Source: Endothia cerciana
Lineage: Eukaryota; Ascomycota; Sordariomycetes; Diaporthales; Cryphonectriaceae
Assembly (NCBI GenBank): GCA_026119935.1
Contig: JALRMH010000001.1
Span: 2,604,001-2,668,000, forward strand
Direction of reading: 5' to 3'
DNA length: 64,000 bases
The notes under the pieces were generated by a model that did not search any database, was not told where the DNA came from, and saw only the letters and a program-made list of their open reading frames with translations. Made by a program: the position numbers and the translations under genes. Positions within the stretch are counted from its first letter, which is position 1. Each line of letters opens with the position of its first letter. Below are positions 10,593-21,500 of this stretch, piece after piece.

Positions 10593-10900
10593 TGTTACAA
10601 GGGCTCTAGTTGAGGGCTTGGAAGGTAACTTCAATTCAACGATAATTGCTAAGGGGTGCTAAGGAGTGCTTGAGGTTCCTCCCCCTCTCTGTTTGCCGGG
10701 TCGTCCCTGACCCTTCCTTCTTATAGGCGACGATGCTGTATTACTGCCTGACCGTTGGGGCCCAAGCCTTCTTGGCTTCTGCACGTTGGTCCTCGCCATC
10801 ACAGTGATGATCGGCGCCAACTCATCAGGCGGAGCTGCCCTGGCCCACCTGGGCGCTTAGCCCGGGTGTGCTTTGCTAAGGACACGCCCTCCGTGTAACA
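10593..10900 (+). mobile_element. Solo LTR, copy 1
   Basis: 308 bp beginning TGTTACAAGG and ending CGTGTAACA, so the termini are the inverted repeat TGTTACA/TGTAACA with canonical TG...CA ends. It aligns along its whole length with the copy at 11273-11582. The flanks GATCC (10588-10592) and GACCC (10901-10905) match at four of five positions, differing by one C/T, consistent with an aged 5-bp target-site duplication. No internal retrotransposon genes adjoin it. Confidence 0.85.
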
Positions 10901-10905
10901 GACCC

Positions 10906-11068
10906 TAAGCTCTAAGTAGCTAGGTGGAAAGCCTAAATTAGCTTAAGATAGGGACCCATTGGCTTAAATGAGCTTCTTGATCGATAGAGAGCCTCTGACT
11001 TGATTTATAAGCTATTTTGTGCGGTAGTTTTCTAGCTAAACGGTATCGAATAGTAGTTTCTGGAATGC

Positions 11069-11130
<62 letters not shown>

Positions 11131-11171
11131 ATTTTTTTTTTTTATTTTTTTTTTGCCCATTTCCCCCAGGC
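10906..11171. other. Inserted or decayed DNA with microsatellite
   Basis: Short segment between solo LTR 1 and fragment 2 of the PEP-mutase pseudogene. It is A+T-rich and holds the CT/CA/T repeat block, ending TTTCCCCCAG just before the pseudogene fragment resumes. That end could be an old intron acceptor or simply the insertion boundary. Confidence 0.5.
11072..11153 (+). repeat. Compound (CT)n-(CA)n-Tn microsatellite
   Basis: A run of about 20 CT units passes directly into about nine CA units, then into T-rich homopolymers broken by single A residues. Confidence 0.95.
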
Positions 11172-11272
11172 AGTACTAATGATGGCTTCCTAGTCATCGA
11201 AGGTGGCAAGACTGAGAACCTCTCGGCCAAAGACCTAGCCGGACTCGGCTTCTGGCGCCCTGGCATACCCGT

Positions 11273-11582
11273 TGTTACAAGGGCTCAGTGTGAGGGCTTG
11301 GAAGGGTCTGCTTCAATTCAACGATAATTGCTAAGGGAGTCTAAGGAGTGCTTGAGGATCCCCCCTTCCTTCCGTCTCTGGTCGTCTCCTGCCCCTCCTT
11401 TATATAGATCGTGCTGCCCTTGCTGCCTAAAGCGTTGGGAGCCAAGCCCCTCCAGCTTTATGCACGTTGGTTCTGATCATCACAGTGATAGTTGATGCCA
11501 GCTCATCTCGGCTGAGTTGTCTGGACCCGCCAGGGCGCTTAACCCGCGTGTGCTATGCTAGGTTCACGCCCTCCGTGTAACA
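11273..11582 (+). mobile_element. Solo LTR, copy 2, with perfect target-site duplication
   Basis: 310 bp with the same TGTTACA...TGTAACA ends as copy 1. It is flanked by an exact 5-bp duplication CCCGT at 11268-11272 and 11583-11587. Removing the LTR and one CCCGT restores the reading GCA TAC CCG TGG ACT CTG GTC (AYPWTLV), the conserved C-terminal motif of the PEP-mutase family. This confirms that it inserted into that gene. Solo LTRs arise by recombination between the two LTRs of an integrated retrotransposon. Confidence 0.93.
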
Positions 11583-11807
11583 CCCGTGGACTCTGGTCGC
11601 TGCTAAACTGAAAAAGTATCCGTGAGACACTGGAGGGCCCTAAAAAGGAGTATGAGGGTTGGAGCACCGCCGATGATCCTGTCCTATGCAGATGTGTGTG
11701 AAGGACTCGGTCTCAGTCAGTATTGGGACGAGGAGGAGAGGTGTAGATTCAATGAGGCTGGTTTGCTCAACGGACGGAAGCAGGGAGATTCCTACCCTAA
11801 GTATTAA

Positions 11808-12567
11808 TAAATTACAGCTTAAAGGTCACAAGCACTGCTGGTCCTAAAAGAACTGAAAGGGTTTTCCTATGTAATATGTATTGCAGACCGCATGGCCCGT
11901 TAAGCCTAGGTGTAGCCTTTCGCTACTATGTACAACGCTATCCTTTCCGCAGCCTCGCCATTCAGGTCTCGTCTGCGATGTGTGATCACCTTGTCCCTAA
12001 CCAGTAGATAAGATCGATCAGATAAGAGGAAGTCCAGCGGAGACCCTTGTTATACTGGCCCTGGCGCCAAGAGAAGGCACTCCGCAGTGAATCCCTTGGC
12101 CAATCAGTAAGTGCAGGAGGGGCCGGCAGGCTTACATAATTATGCATTAGTTCCACTTGATTTTCGCGACTGGATGCCCCAGCTTTTGGATTCTCGTCCC
12201 GTCTCGCAGTCTTGCCCAGTCTCTCCAACCCGCATACCTCCAACACCAGCAGTACCCGCGCGTCGAGAACAGCCTCAAAACCATCGCCTTTTCCCAACAA
12301 CAACATCTCGCCCCCCATCCGATATCTGGCTGCAGAGCTTGCGCGACACATTTCAAATTGGCCCTGTGTTATTATGAATTACACAGGCGCCGGCTGAGGT
12401 ACTCGACGCGACGTCTAAAGCTACCTAAAGCTCGAGGCCCGCAGCAACCAGTAGCCGCCTTGCGCATCGGCCCCGCGGCCAAACGGCCATATCTACACGC
12501 GACGTCCTAGCGACAAACGGTGTCCCATGGCACTACTGCAAGTGGCATCTCGACAGTAGCAGCGACC
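11808..12567. other. Intergenic, TRA1 promoter region
   Basis: About 760 bp between the pseudogene and the TRA1 start, with no gene recognised. It contains a CCAATCAG element (12100-12107), the consensus for the fungal CCAAT-binding complex, about 465 bases before the ATG. No clear TATA box is seen, as expected for a constitutively expressed factor gene. Confidence 0.6.
12100..12107 (+). promoter_or_regulatory. CCAAT box upstream of TRA1
   Basis: CCAATCAG matches the core of sites bound by the HAP/CCAAT-binding complex. Its function here is inferred from position only. Confidence 0.4.
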
Positions 12568-15500
12568 ATGTCGCAACTCCTTGACGATGTGGTCAAGCGC
12601 CTCACGACGTTGGACACTGGTGAGTTTGGCGACGCCGGGCGCATGAGTGTCTCTCGTAGCACCTGCTTACCTTCATGATGTTGCAGAGTCCCGCGCAAAG
12701 GTCGAGGCCGCGGCCCAGTTACGGGACAACCTCGATGTCTTCGTCAACGGCCCCAACTACAAGATCTTCCTGCAGAAGGTCATGCCCATATTCATCAACA
12801 TCCTCAATGGACCATGCGTATTTCAGAGCACCTCGAACGAACAGGTAAGGCGCCTCACCGGTCGCGTGTCCCCAGACCGTGCTGACCTCGTTGTAGAAAC
12901 TCCGGAACACCATCCTCGAGATCCTCCACCGGTTCCCTACGCACCCGGCGCCCACTGAGCCGTTCCAGGACTACGCCCTCGAGACCGTGGAGTTGCTGAT
13001 GAGACTCGTGCGCAACGACAACGAGGAAAATGCCGTCATCTGTGTCAAGGTCATCTCTGATATCATGCGGCACCAGCCAAAGATGGTCCAGAACAAGGTG
13101 CAGGACTTCCTGAGCCTGATACAAGAGCTGTTCGAGCAGATGGAGCGGGTAGTCCGGGAGCAGCTGGACAATGAGCCGATTACTGGGGCAGGCGGTTTGC
13201 CTTCTACGCCCTCGAGCTCACAGACGAACTTCCACCAGCACCAGAGTCCTCGGCCCGCGTCACCAACGGCAACGACGACAGACTTCGGTGTGGAGCAACC
13301 CACCGCCCGCCCGCTGCTCAAGGGCATGCAGTCGTTCAAGGTCCTGTCGGAATGCCCAATAATCGTGGTGTCGATATTCCAGGTCTATCGCAACACTGTG
13401 CCGACCAACGTCAAGGCGTTTGTGCCTTTGATCAAGAGTGTACTTTGCTTGCAGGCAAAAGCCCAGGAGCAGGCACACGCCGATGCAGCAGCCAGGGGCA
13501 AGATGTTCGCGGGCGTCAGCCCGAACATCAAGAACAGGGCGGCTTTTGAAGAGTTCATCACAGCGCAGGTGAAAACCATGAGTTTTCTTGCCTATCTACT
13601 GAGGCAGTACTCACAACAGCTGACCGACTTCCTTCCCACATTACCGGACATCGTCGTTCGGCTGCTGAAAGACTGCCCCCGTGAGAAGTCGAGTGCAAGG
13701 AAGGAACTGCTCGTCGCCATCCGTCACATCATCAACTTCAATTTTAGGAAGATCTTCCTGACCAAGATTGATGAACTGTTGGACGAGAGAACACTGATCG
13801 GGGATGGGCTCACCGTATACGAGAATATGCGGCCGCTGGCCTACAGCATGCTAGCAGACCTGATTCATCACGTCCGGGACTCGCTCACGCCTGCGCAGAT
13901 CAGAAAGACTGTCGAGGTCTACACGAGGAACCTGCAGGACAACTTCCCAGGCACCAGTTTCCAGACCATGAGTGCAAAGCTGCTGCTTAACATGGCAGAG
14001 TGCATCGCCAAGATTGAGAACAAAGTCGACGCTCGGCATTACCTGATCATGATCTTGAATGCCATCGGAGACAAGTTCGCGGCGATGAATCGACAATACG
14101 CCAACGCAGTAAAGCTGTCCAAGGCGTACGCGAAGCAGACGAAGGAGCAGGTACAAGATACGTACCTCGCAGACAAGAGTCAACCCCCGGATTGGGACGG
14201 TATCGACATCTTCAACGCGATGCCCATCAAGACCTCGAACCCCCGTGAGAAGGGCGCGGATCCTGTGGTTGACAACAAGTTCCTCTTTAAGAACTTGATG
14301 AACGGTCTGAAGAACACCTTCTACCAACTCAGGATCTGCAACCCTCCCCATGCCGTAGAGCAGGCGAATGCTCCGCCACACTGGGTGGATGTTGCGTACA
14401 GTTTCAGCCCTGAGGAAGTGCAGGTGATCATCAAGCTTTTCCGGGAAGGCGCGTTTGTCTTTCGTTACTACGAGATCGAGAAGCCCATCCACGAATCGCA
14501 GTACCAATCGGCAGTCGAGTACATGGCCAACTTCTATATGAACTCCAGCAGCAAGGAGGAGAAGGATCTCCTGGAGACATTCGCAACGGTGTTCCACAGC
14601 ATTGATCCGGCGACTTTCAACGAGGTCTTTCAACAAGAGATACCTCATCTTTACGAGATGATATTCGACCACACTGGACTTCTGCACATCCCTCAGTTCT
14701 TTCTTGCCAGTGAGGCCACCTCACCAAGTTTCTGCGGTATGCTCCTCCGATTTCTGATGGAGCACATCGAGGACGTCGGATCCGCCGATGTGAAAAAGGC
14801 TTCTATCCTGTTGAGGCTTTTCAAGCTGGCGTTCATGGCTGTCACCCTTTTCGCTGCTCAGAATGAGCAGGTTTTGCTCCCGCACGTCGTGGAGATTGTG
14901 ACGAAGTCCATCGAATACTCCACGAAGGCGGAGGAGCCTATGAATTACTTCCTCCTTCTCCGGTCGTTGTTCAGGAGCATTGGTGGCGGCAAGTTCGAGC
15001 ATCTCTACAAGAAGATATTGCCCCTCTTGGAGATGCTGTTGGACGTCCTCAACAGCCTGCTCAGAGCAGCCAGGAAACCGTCAGAGCGGGACCTGTACGT
15101 GGAGCTTTGCTTGACTGTTCCGGCCAGGCTGAGCAACCTGCTCCCACACCTCAGCTTTCTGATGCGTCCTCTCGTTGTTGCCTTACGGGCGGGGAGCGAA
15201 TTGGTAGGCCAGGGCTTGCGGACTCTCGAACTCTGTGTGGATAATCTGACTGCGGACTATCTTGACCCGATCATGGCACCGGTGATGGACGAACTCATGA
15301 CAGCGCTTTTTGACCACCTTAAACCAGCACCATATACGCACTTCCACGCCCACACAACGCTCAGGATCCTTGGCAAGTTGGGCGGACGAAATCGCAAGTA
15401 CATGACGGACGCCATTCCCCTTGAATACAAGCAATTCATCGACGATCTTTCAAGCTTCGATCTTAGACTCGTCGGCTCGAAGAAGGAGAGGCCTTTCCCT

Positions 15501-18500
15501 GCCAACATAGGAATTCAGTTCGCCATTTCGAAGCTGACTGAAATTCCCAAGCCGACCAAGGGCGGTTCGCCGAAGCAGTTCGATATTTACTACAAGGAGA
15601 AAGCCTTCCAGTTCCTAAAGGCACATTTGAAGCTGCGCATCGGCTACGACAACCTGCCCGAGGATCTCCCTCGACTCGTGCGACTTCAGGTCCAGGACCT
15701 TCTGGCGCGTAAGACCGATGCCGATTTTTCGGCCTTCGAGACCTCTGATCGCCAACGCTCAGTACCCAACAAAGTGGAGCAGGATAACACGTTGAAGCGG
15801 TTAATCAAGGCTATCATGTTTGCCAGTTCCCTTTCGGACTTCAGGGAAGAGGCCACTGCATTCTTGCTCAACCTGTGCCGCCATTTTGCGATCATTGAAG
15901 TAGGCAGGGCTCTCGTTGACTGCAAACGAGGTGCGAGCCCGTTTGATGTGAATGCTGGCGAGGGGCCCATGTGTCTCGACACCCGGGTCCTCTGCGATGC
16001 AATCCTCGAATCCCTGGCTTCCGAACAGCCAGACGTGCGGTCGGCAGCTCAGCGCGCAACCCAAGAGGTTTACAACTCGGCCGCCGTCATACTCGGATCC
16101 TCAAGCCACGTCTTCCGCTTGACCTTCTTCCACAATCTCGGATCTGCATTCTGCCACGGATGCTATGAGGAGGAATGGTTCACTAAAGCTGGCGGCAGTC
16201 TTGGCATTCGGATGCTTCTCACCGACGTCGACCTGGGAGATTCGTGGATTACCATGAAGCAGGCCGAGTGCCTCAAGGCACTGCTTTTTGTGGTGAAGGA
16301 CATGCCTCAGGACCTCCCTGAAGGCACAAGACGCGCCGCACAGGACACTCTGGATATACTTCTTACCAGGATTACAAAGAACATCAAGAAGGAGGACTGT
16401 CTGCCAGTGCAACCGCAGAGAGGACAACCAGCGCCCAAACAACCCCGGATGGCGCACATTTGCAACGTGCTTAACCAGGAGCTATCGCACATGAACAAGC
16501 ACGTCCGTGAGACTGCGAGGCGGTGTCTCGATGCTATCGCGAAGGCTGCAGATGCGCACGTTTGGGAGCTGCTCGAACCACACAGAGACCGTCTGCTGAG
16601 CCAGATCTATGCCAAACCACTCAGAGCACTCCCTTTCTCCGTCCAGATTGGTTACATCGATGCAGTCACATATTACATGTCTCTGAAGTCTGATTTCGTC
16701 AAGATGGACGAGAATCTTACCCGGCTGCTTATGGAGTCGCTGGCATTGGCTGAGGCGACCGATGACTCGCTTGCGACCAAGGCTGCTGAGTTCAGGACAC
16801 AGAACTACATCGTGAGCCTCAGGGTGGCCTGCATCAAAATTCTGAGTACAGCCATGGATTTCGAGGATTTCATGAAGCCGGCCCAGCCGAACCAGCCGAA
16901 CAAGGATCGTACGAGGATCGTGGCGACATTTTTTAAGTGCCTTTATTTGCAGCAGACTCCGATCATTGATGCCGCGTACGACGCCTTGAAAACGGTCCTG
17001 TCGCAAACTAACAAGCTGCCTAAGGATCTACTCCAGTCAGGCCTTAGGCCGGTCCTGGCCAGTCTTCAGGACGCTAAGAGACTGAGTCTGCAGGGCCTCA
17101 ACAACCTCGCCCGTCTTCTCAAGCTCTTGACATCTTACTTTAAGGTTGAGATAGGACAGCGCTTGCTGGATCACGTCAAGCAGCTTGCCGAGGCTAATGT
17201 CCTGCAACAACTTTCTTTCACATTCTTCGAGCAGAATGAAATGATGGAAGTGATAGCGGCGGTATTCAACATATTCCACCTGCTTCCTCCCGCTGCAGAG
17301 AGCTACAAGGGACAGGTCATCGACGCGACCTTGGAGTTGGAAGAGAAACTGCGGCGAACAAACCAAAGCCCGTTCCGGAAGCCGGTATACAAGTATCTGA
17401 ATCGTTACTCTCAGGAGGTATGGACTCTCCAATTAAGCAAGATCTGCGATATCAAGTACGGACGGTTCTTTGCCCAAGTGCACCATGCCGCGGACAGCGG
17501 TGCGCTTCGGGAGATGGCCACGGCAAACATCGAGAACTTGATTCAGGCTTGCAATGACACTCCAGCAGAGGACAGGCAGGGGAAGGCCACTGCCGTGGTG
17601 AACGCAATCAACACCATTGATGCTCTCTGTCAGCACAGTTCCACAACATGGATGGCTAAGAAGGAAATCTTGGTCTGGCTGAAACAGGTGGGCAACGATC
17701 TAGAACGACAACTCAAGGCCAACGACATACAAGGCCAACTGCGCCTCGCTGCGCACCAGGCAGTGGAGAATATCACTGCGATCGGGATGAAGTTTCTCGA
17801 GAAGAACCCTGAGGATTTGGATTCCCTGTTTTCCCTCATTGACGCTGTCACGGTCGGTCACCTGAGACAGACGCAGAGTCTCTTCTCTTACATTTACAAC
17901 AACATCATCTGCAACGAATCTATTGAGTATTGGAGGACCATCATCCTGCGATGTCTCGACATCTATGCTGGGAAGACCGCGTCCCAAAAAACTAAAGTCT
18001 TTCTGCTGCATAACATTGTCAACCCAATTATAGCAATGGACGTGATGCGACACTGGAACGAGCCCGAGCAGCGACCGAACCGCTTGATTGACAGGGCAGT
18101 GATCGACTCTATCAGCACCAAGATCTGGAAGGCCAGCCTCGCTGACCCGCAGGATGATCTGATACAGCCTGGCATTGATCACACAAGGATGGAGGTGTTG
18201 CAGCTATCGGCGATGCTAATCAAGTATCACAACACGATCATTCAGGATGCTCGGAAGGACATCATCAAGTTTGGCTGGACATACATCAGACTGGACGATG
18301 CGCTCAACAAACACGCAGCCTACGTCGTCCTCTGTTATTTCATTGCAAATTACGACACGCCTGCGAAGATTGTGACGCAGGTTTATCTCTCCTTGTTGAA
18401 GAACAACCAGAACGAAGGCCGCACGCTTGTGACTCAGGCATTGGAGCTGATGGCACCAGTTCTGCCCAAGAGGTGTAGTTCGGTCCAACCTGCCGATCCG

Positions 18501-21500
18501 CGAAACGCCGTCTGGTCCGTCGGCCCTAGGCGCATCCTTGCGGAAGAAGGGCAGAACGTCCAACAGATGACGAGCATCTTCCAGTTCTTGGTGCGACACC
18601 CTAATCTTTTCTATGAAACTCGCGACAAATTCGCCGTCCTCGTCATACAATGTCTCCGGAAGGTGGCCAATCCTCCAAACCCGTCTTTTGAGAGCAGGCG
18701 CCTTGCTCTCAACATGATGTGGCTCATCTGGGAATGGGAGAAGCGACGTGTAACAGGGAAGGAGGCAGGCTCATCGCGGACGGCCTCTATGTCGCCAGCC
18801 AGCAAGAAGCGGAAGCTCGACGACATGGCGAATTCCTCCCCGCCAGCTGTTCGACAAGCTACCGCTGGAGAAAAAGCCGAGTACCAGATTCCTGCACCAG
18901 TCCGCCAAAAAATGGTTAAGTATCTGGTTGAGTTTATTGCTCAGCTGAATGAGCGGTATCCCCTTCCATCGAGCAAGAACAAGGAGTCGCTGTCACCTGG
19001 TCATCCGATGTCTCCGGAGCTCAACAAGAAAGCGATGGCACTGCTTTACAACCTCTTGCTCCCTGAGTATTGGGCCGACCTTGACGTCGACCTCTTCCCG
19101 AACGTCACTGATGTCGTTCTTGCCAGCGACAAGACGACTCAGATCTTGGACGCCGACCCGGAGAATAAGGAGCGATACGACGAGAAGTTCATCACGAACA
19201 TCATCAACACACTGCAAGTCGTGCGCATCATCGTGAACTCAAAGTCGGACGAGTGGATCTTGAAAAACGTGGCCCAGATTCAGAAGATACTCGAGAAGTG
19301 TCTCAGGTCTGAGAACCCTGAGCTTCAGGACTGTCTGCACATGGCAGATCCCAAGTACGATGATGGACGAGACATACGGGCCACTATCAAGCGGATTCTC
19401 GACGCTGTACCTTATGCTTCGGAGGATGTACAGATGGAAGATGCTGACGCCGAAGGGGAGCCTGAAGCTCCAAATTCCGAGCTTATCACCTTCCTATCCA
19501 ACATTGCGACTGAGACAATGGCATCAGCCAACTATGTGTCCGGCACTAACATCCTGTGGTCGTTGGGCAATTGTCGGCCATCGGTGATTGATCCTCACAT
19601 TCCCGCCATCATGAAGTCACTGCAATCGAAATTGGCACGCGACCACGTCTCTCACTACACGGCTCTCAGCCAAGAGGCAAATATGCCCATCCGTGCTCCT
19701 GACCAGAATGCGCCTGTCAAGATGGATGACTATGATCTTGAAATTCAGACAGGGCTCATGCTCAAAGCCATCGATGTCACAGCTAAGCGGATGGAGAAGC
19801 TCGGAGACAACCGGAGGCCATTCCTCAGTGTTCTAGCCACGCTTGTCGAGAAGTCTTTACACATTCCCCTCTGCGAGAGGATCTTGGAGATGGTCGAGAG
19901 CTGGATTTTCCGCTCAGAGGGAACATGGCCCACGCTCAAGGAAAAGACGGCTGTACTTCATAAGATGCTCACCTTCGAGCACCGCGCCGACCCAACCATG
20001 CTCACCAAGTACCTGGATCTTGTCCTTCGCATATATGAGGACCCAAAGATCACTAGGACTGAGCTTACTGTGCGGATGGAACATGCCTTCCTCATTGGAA
20101 CTCGGGCGCAGGACGTTGGTATGCGGAATCGCTTCATGGCTCTCCTGGATAAGAGCTTGTCCAAGACAGCCAGCGCCCGCCTGCTCTATATCATCAACAC
20201 CCAAAACTGGGACACATTGGGAGAGACTTTTTGGCTTGCGCAGGCGTCCCAATTGCTCCTCGGATCTGTCGAGACCAACAGCATTGCCCATTTGCACCAG
20301 GAAGATTTCCGGACCTTGCCAGCGTCGCGGCTCTTTGGGAACTACGCGAAGGATCCCAGACAGCCAACGTTGATGGCAGACGACAAGTATGATGCTCTCA
20401 TGTCCAATCACCGCCGTTTCATATCTGAGCTTGGGGACGTCAGAGTCCGCGACATTGTGGAACCGCTTACTCAACTTCAGCACGTTGATTCGTACTTGGC
20501 CAAGGACCTTTGGGAGACATTATTTCCGATGTACTGGTCAGCCACCATAAAGGAGGAGCGCGAGGAGTTAAAGCGTGGCCTTGTGCTCTTGTTGACGAAG
20601 GATTACCACCAGCGACAGCTTGACAAGAGGCCAAATGTCATCCAGGCCTTGCTGAAAGGTGCTGCCAAGGCAACACCTGAATGCAGAATCCCAGCTCATG
20701 TTCTGAAATACGCGGCCCAGACTTTCGATTCGTGGTACACAGCGCTTGTCCAGCTCGAGGATGTTACGATCAATCAAGAGGCATCTGACAGCGATAAAGT
20801 CAGAGAGAGCAACTTGAATGCTCTGGTCGAACTCTACGCCAATCTCAAGGAGGATGACTTCTTTTACGGCACGTGGCGTCGGAGGTGCGATTTTATCGAG
20901 ACGAACAGCGCTTTGTCGTACGAGCAAAACGGCATGTGGGATAAAGCCCAGGAGATGTACGAGTTAGCACAAGTGAAGGCTAGGACCGGTGCTCTCCCTT
21001 TCTCTCAGGCCGAATACACGCTGTGGGAGGATCACTGGGTCCTGTGTGCACAGAAACTCCAGCAATGGGACATCCTCCAGGATTTCTCCAAGCACGAACA
21101 CATTCAGGACCTCCTCTTGGAGTGTGCCTGGCGCAACCAAGATATGTGGGGGTCACCAGAAAACAAGGAGCACATCGACGGCATGATCAAGGGGCTGATG
21201 GATGCCCCGACTCCTCGCCGGTCGTTCTTCCAGGCCTTTATGGCCTTGCGCAAGTTCCACGACGGGCAGGAGTCTCAGCAAGACTTCCAGCGATGTGTCG
21301 ATGAGGCTATCCAACTGTCGATCCGGAAGTGGCACCAGCTGCCCAAGCAAACCACCCACGCTCATGTGCCGCTTTTGCAGAACTTCCAGCAGCTGGTCGA
21401 GCTGCACGATGCGAGCGTTATCTGCGCCAGTCTCGCAAGCACCACCCAGCAGAACCTGGATGTCAAATCAAGCGAGCTCAAGCTCCTGCTTAGCGGATGG

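Larger units (their letters stand above)
9072..11807 (+). pseudogene. PEP mutase/isocitrate lyase-superfamily gene, split by insertions
   Basis: Three collinear fragments of one protein are present. Fragment 1 (about 9072-9314): CGHTKGKSVISRGEAFARIQ, FVLARTDALIDG and ADAVFVEALPDREAMTRCVKE. Fragment 2 (about 11175-11267): IEGGKTENLSAKDLAGLGF. Fragment 3 (about 11583-11807): PWTLVAAKLK...LKRSMRVGAPPMILSYADV...YWDEEERCRFNEAGL. In intact family members these segments are continuous. The family includes PEP mutases, methylisocitrate/dimethylmalate lyases and oxaloacetate hydrolases, which act on C-C or C-P bonds of oxo- and dicarboxylic acids. The N-terminal third, before CGHTK, is absent. Single-base indels also break the frame in fragments 2 and 3 (for example an extra A in the run near 11610). 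Exact substrate class cannot be told. It is dead as annotated. Confidence 0.85.

Noticed and set aside
10593..11582. A single short LTR retrotransposon or TRIM bounded by the two LTRs
   Set aside because: Each LTR has its own target-site duplication, and the DNA between them includes part of the pseudogene, so they are independent solo LTRs.
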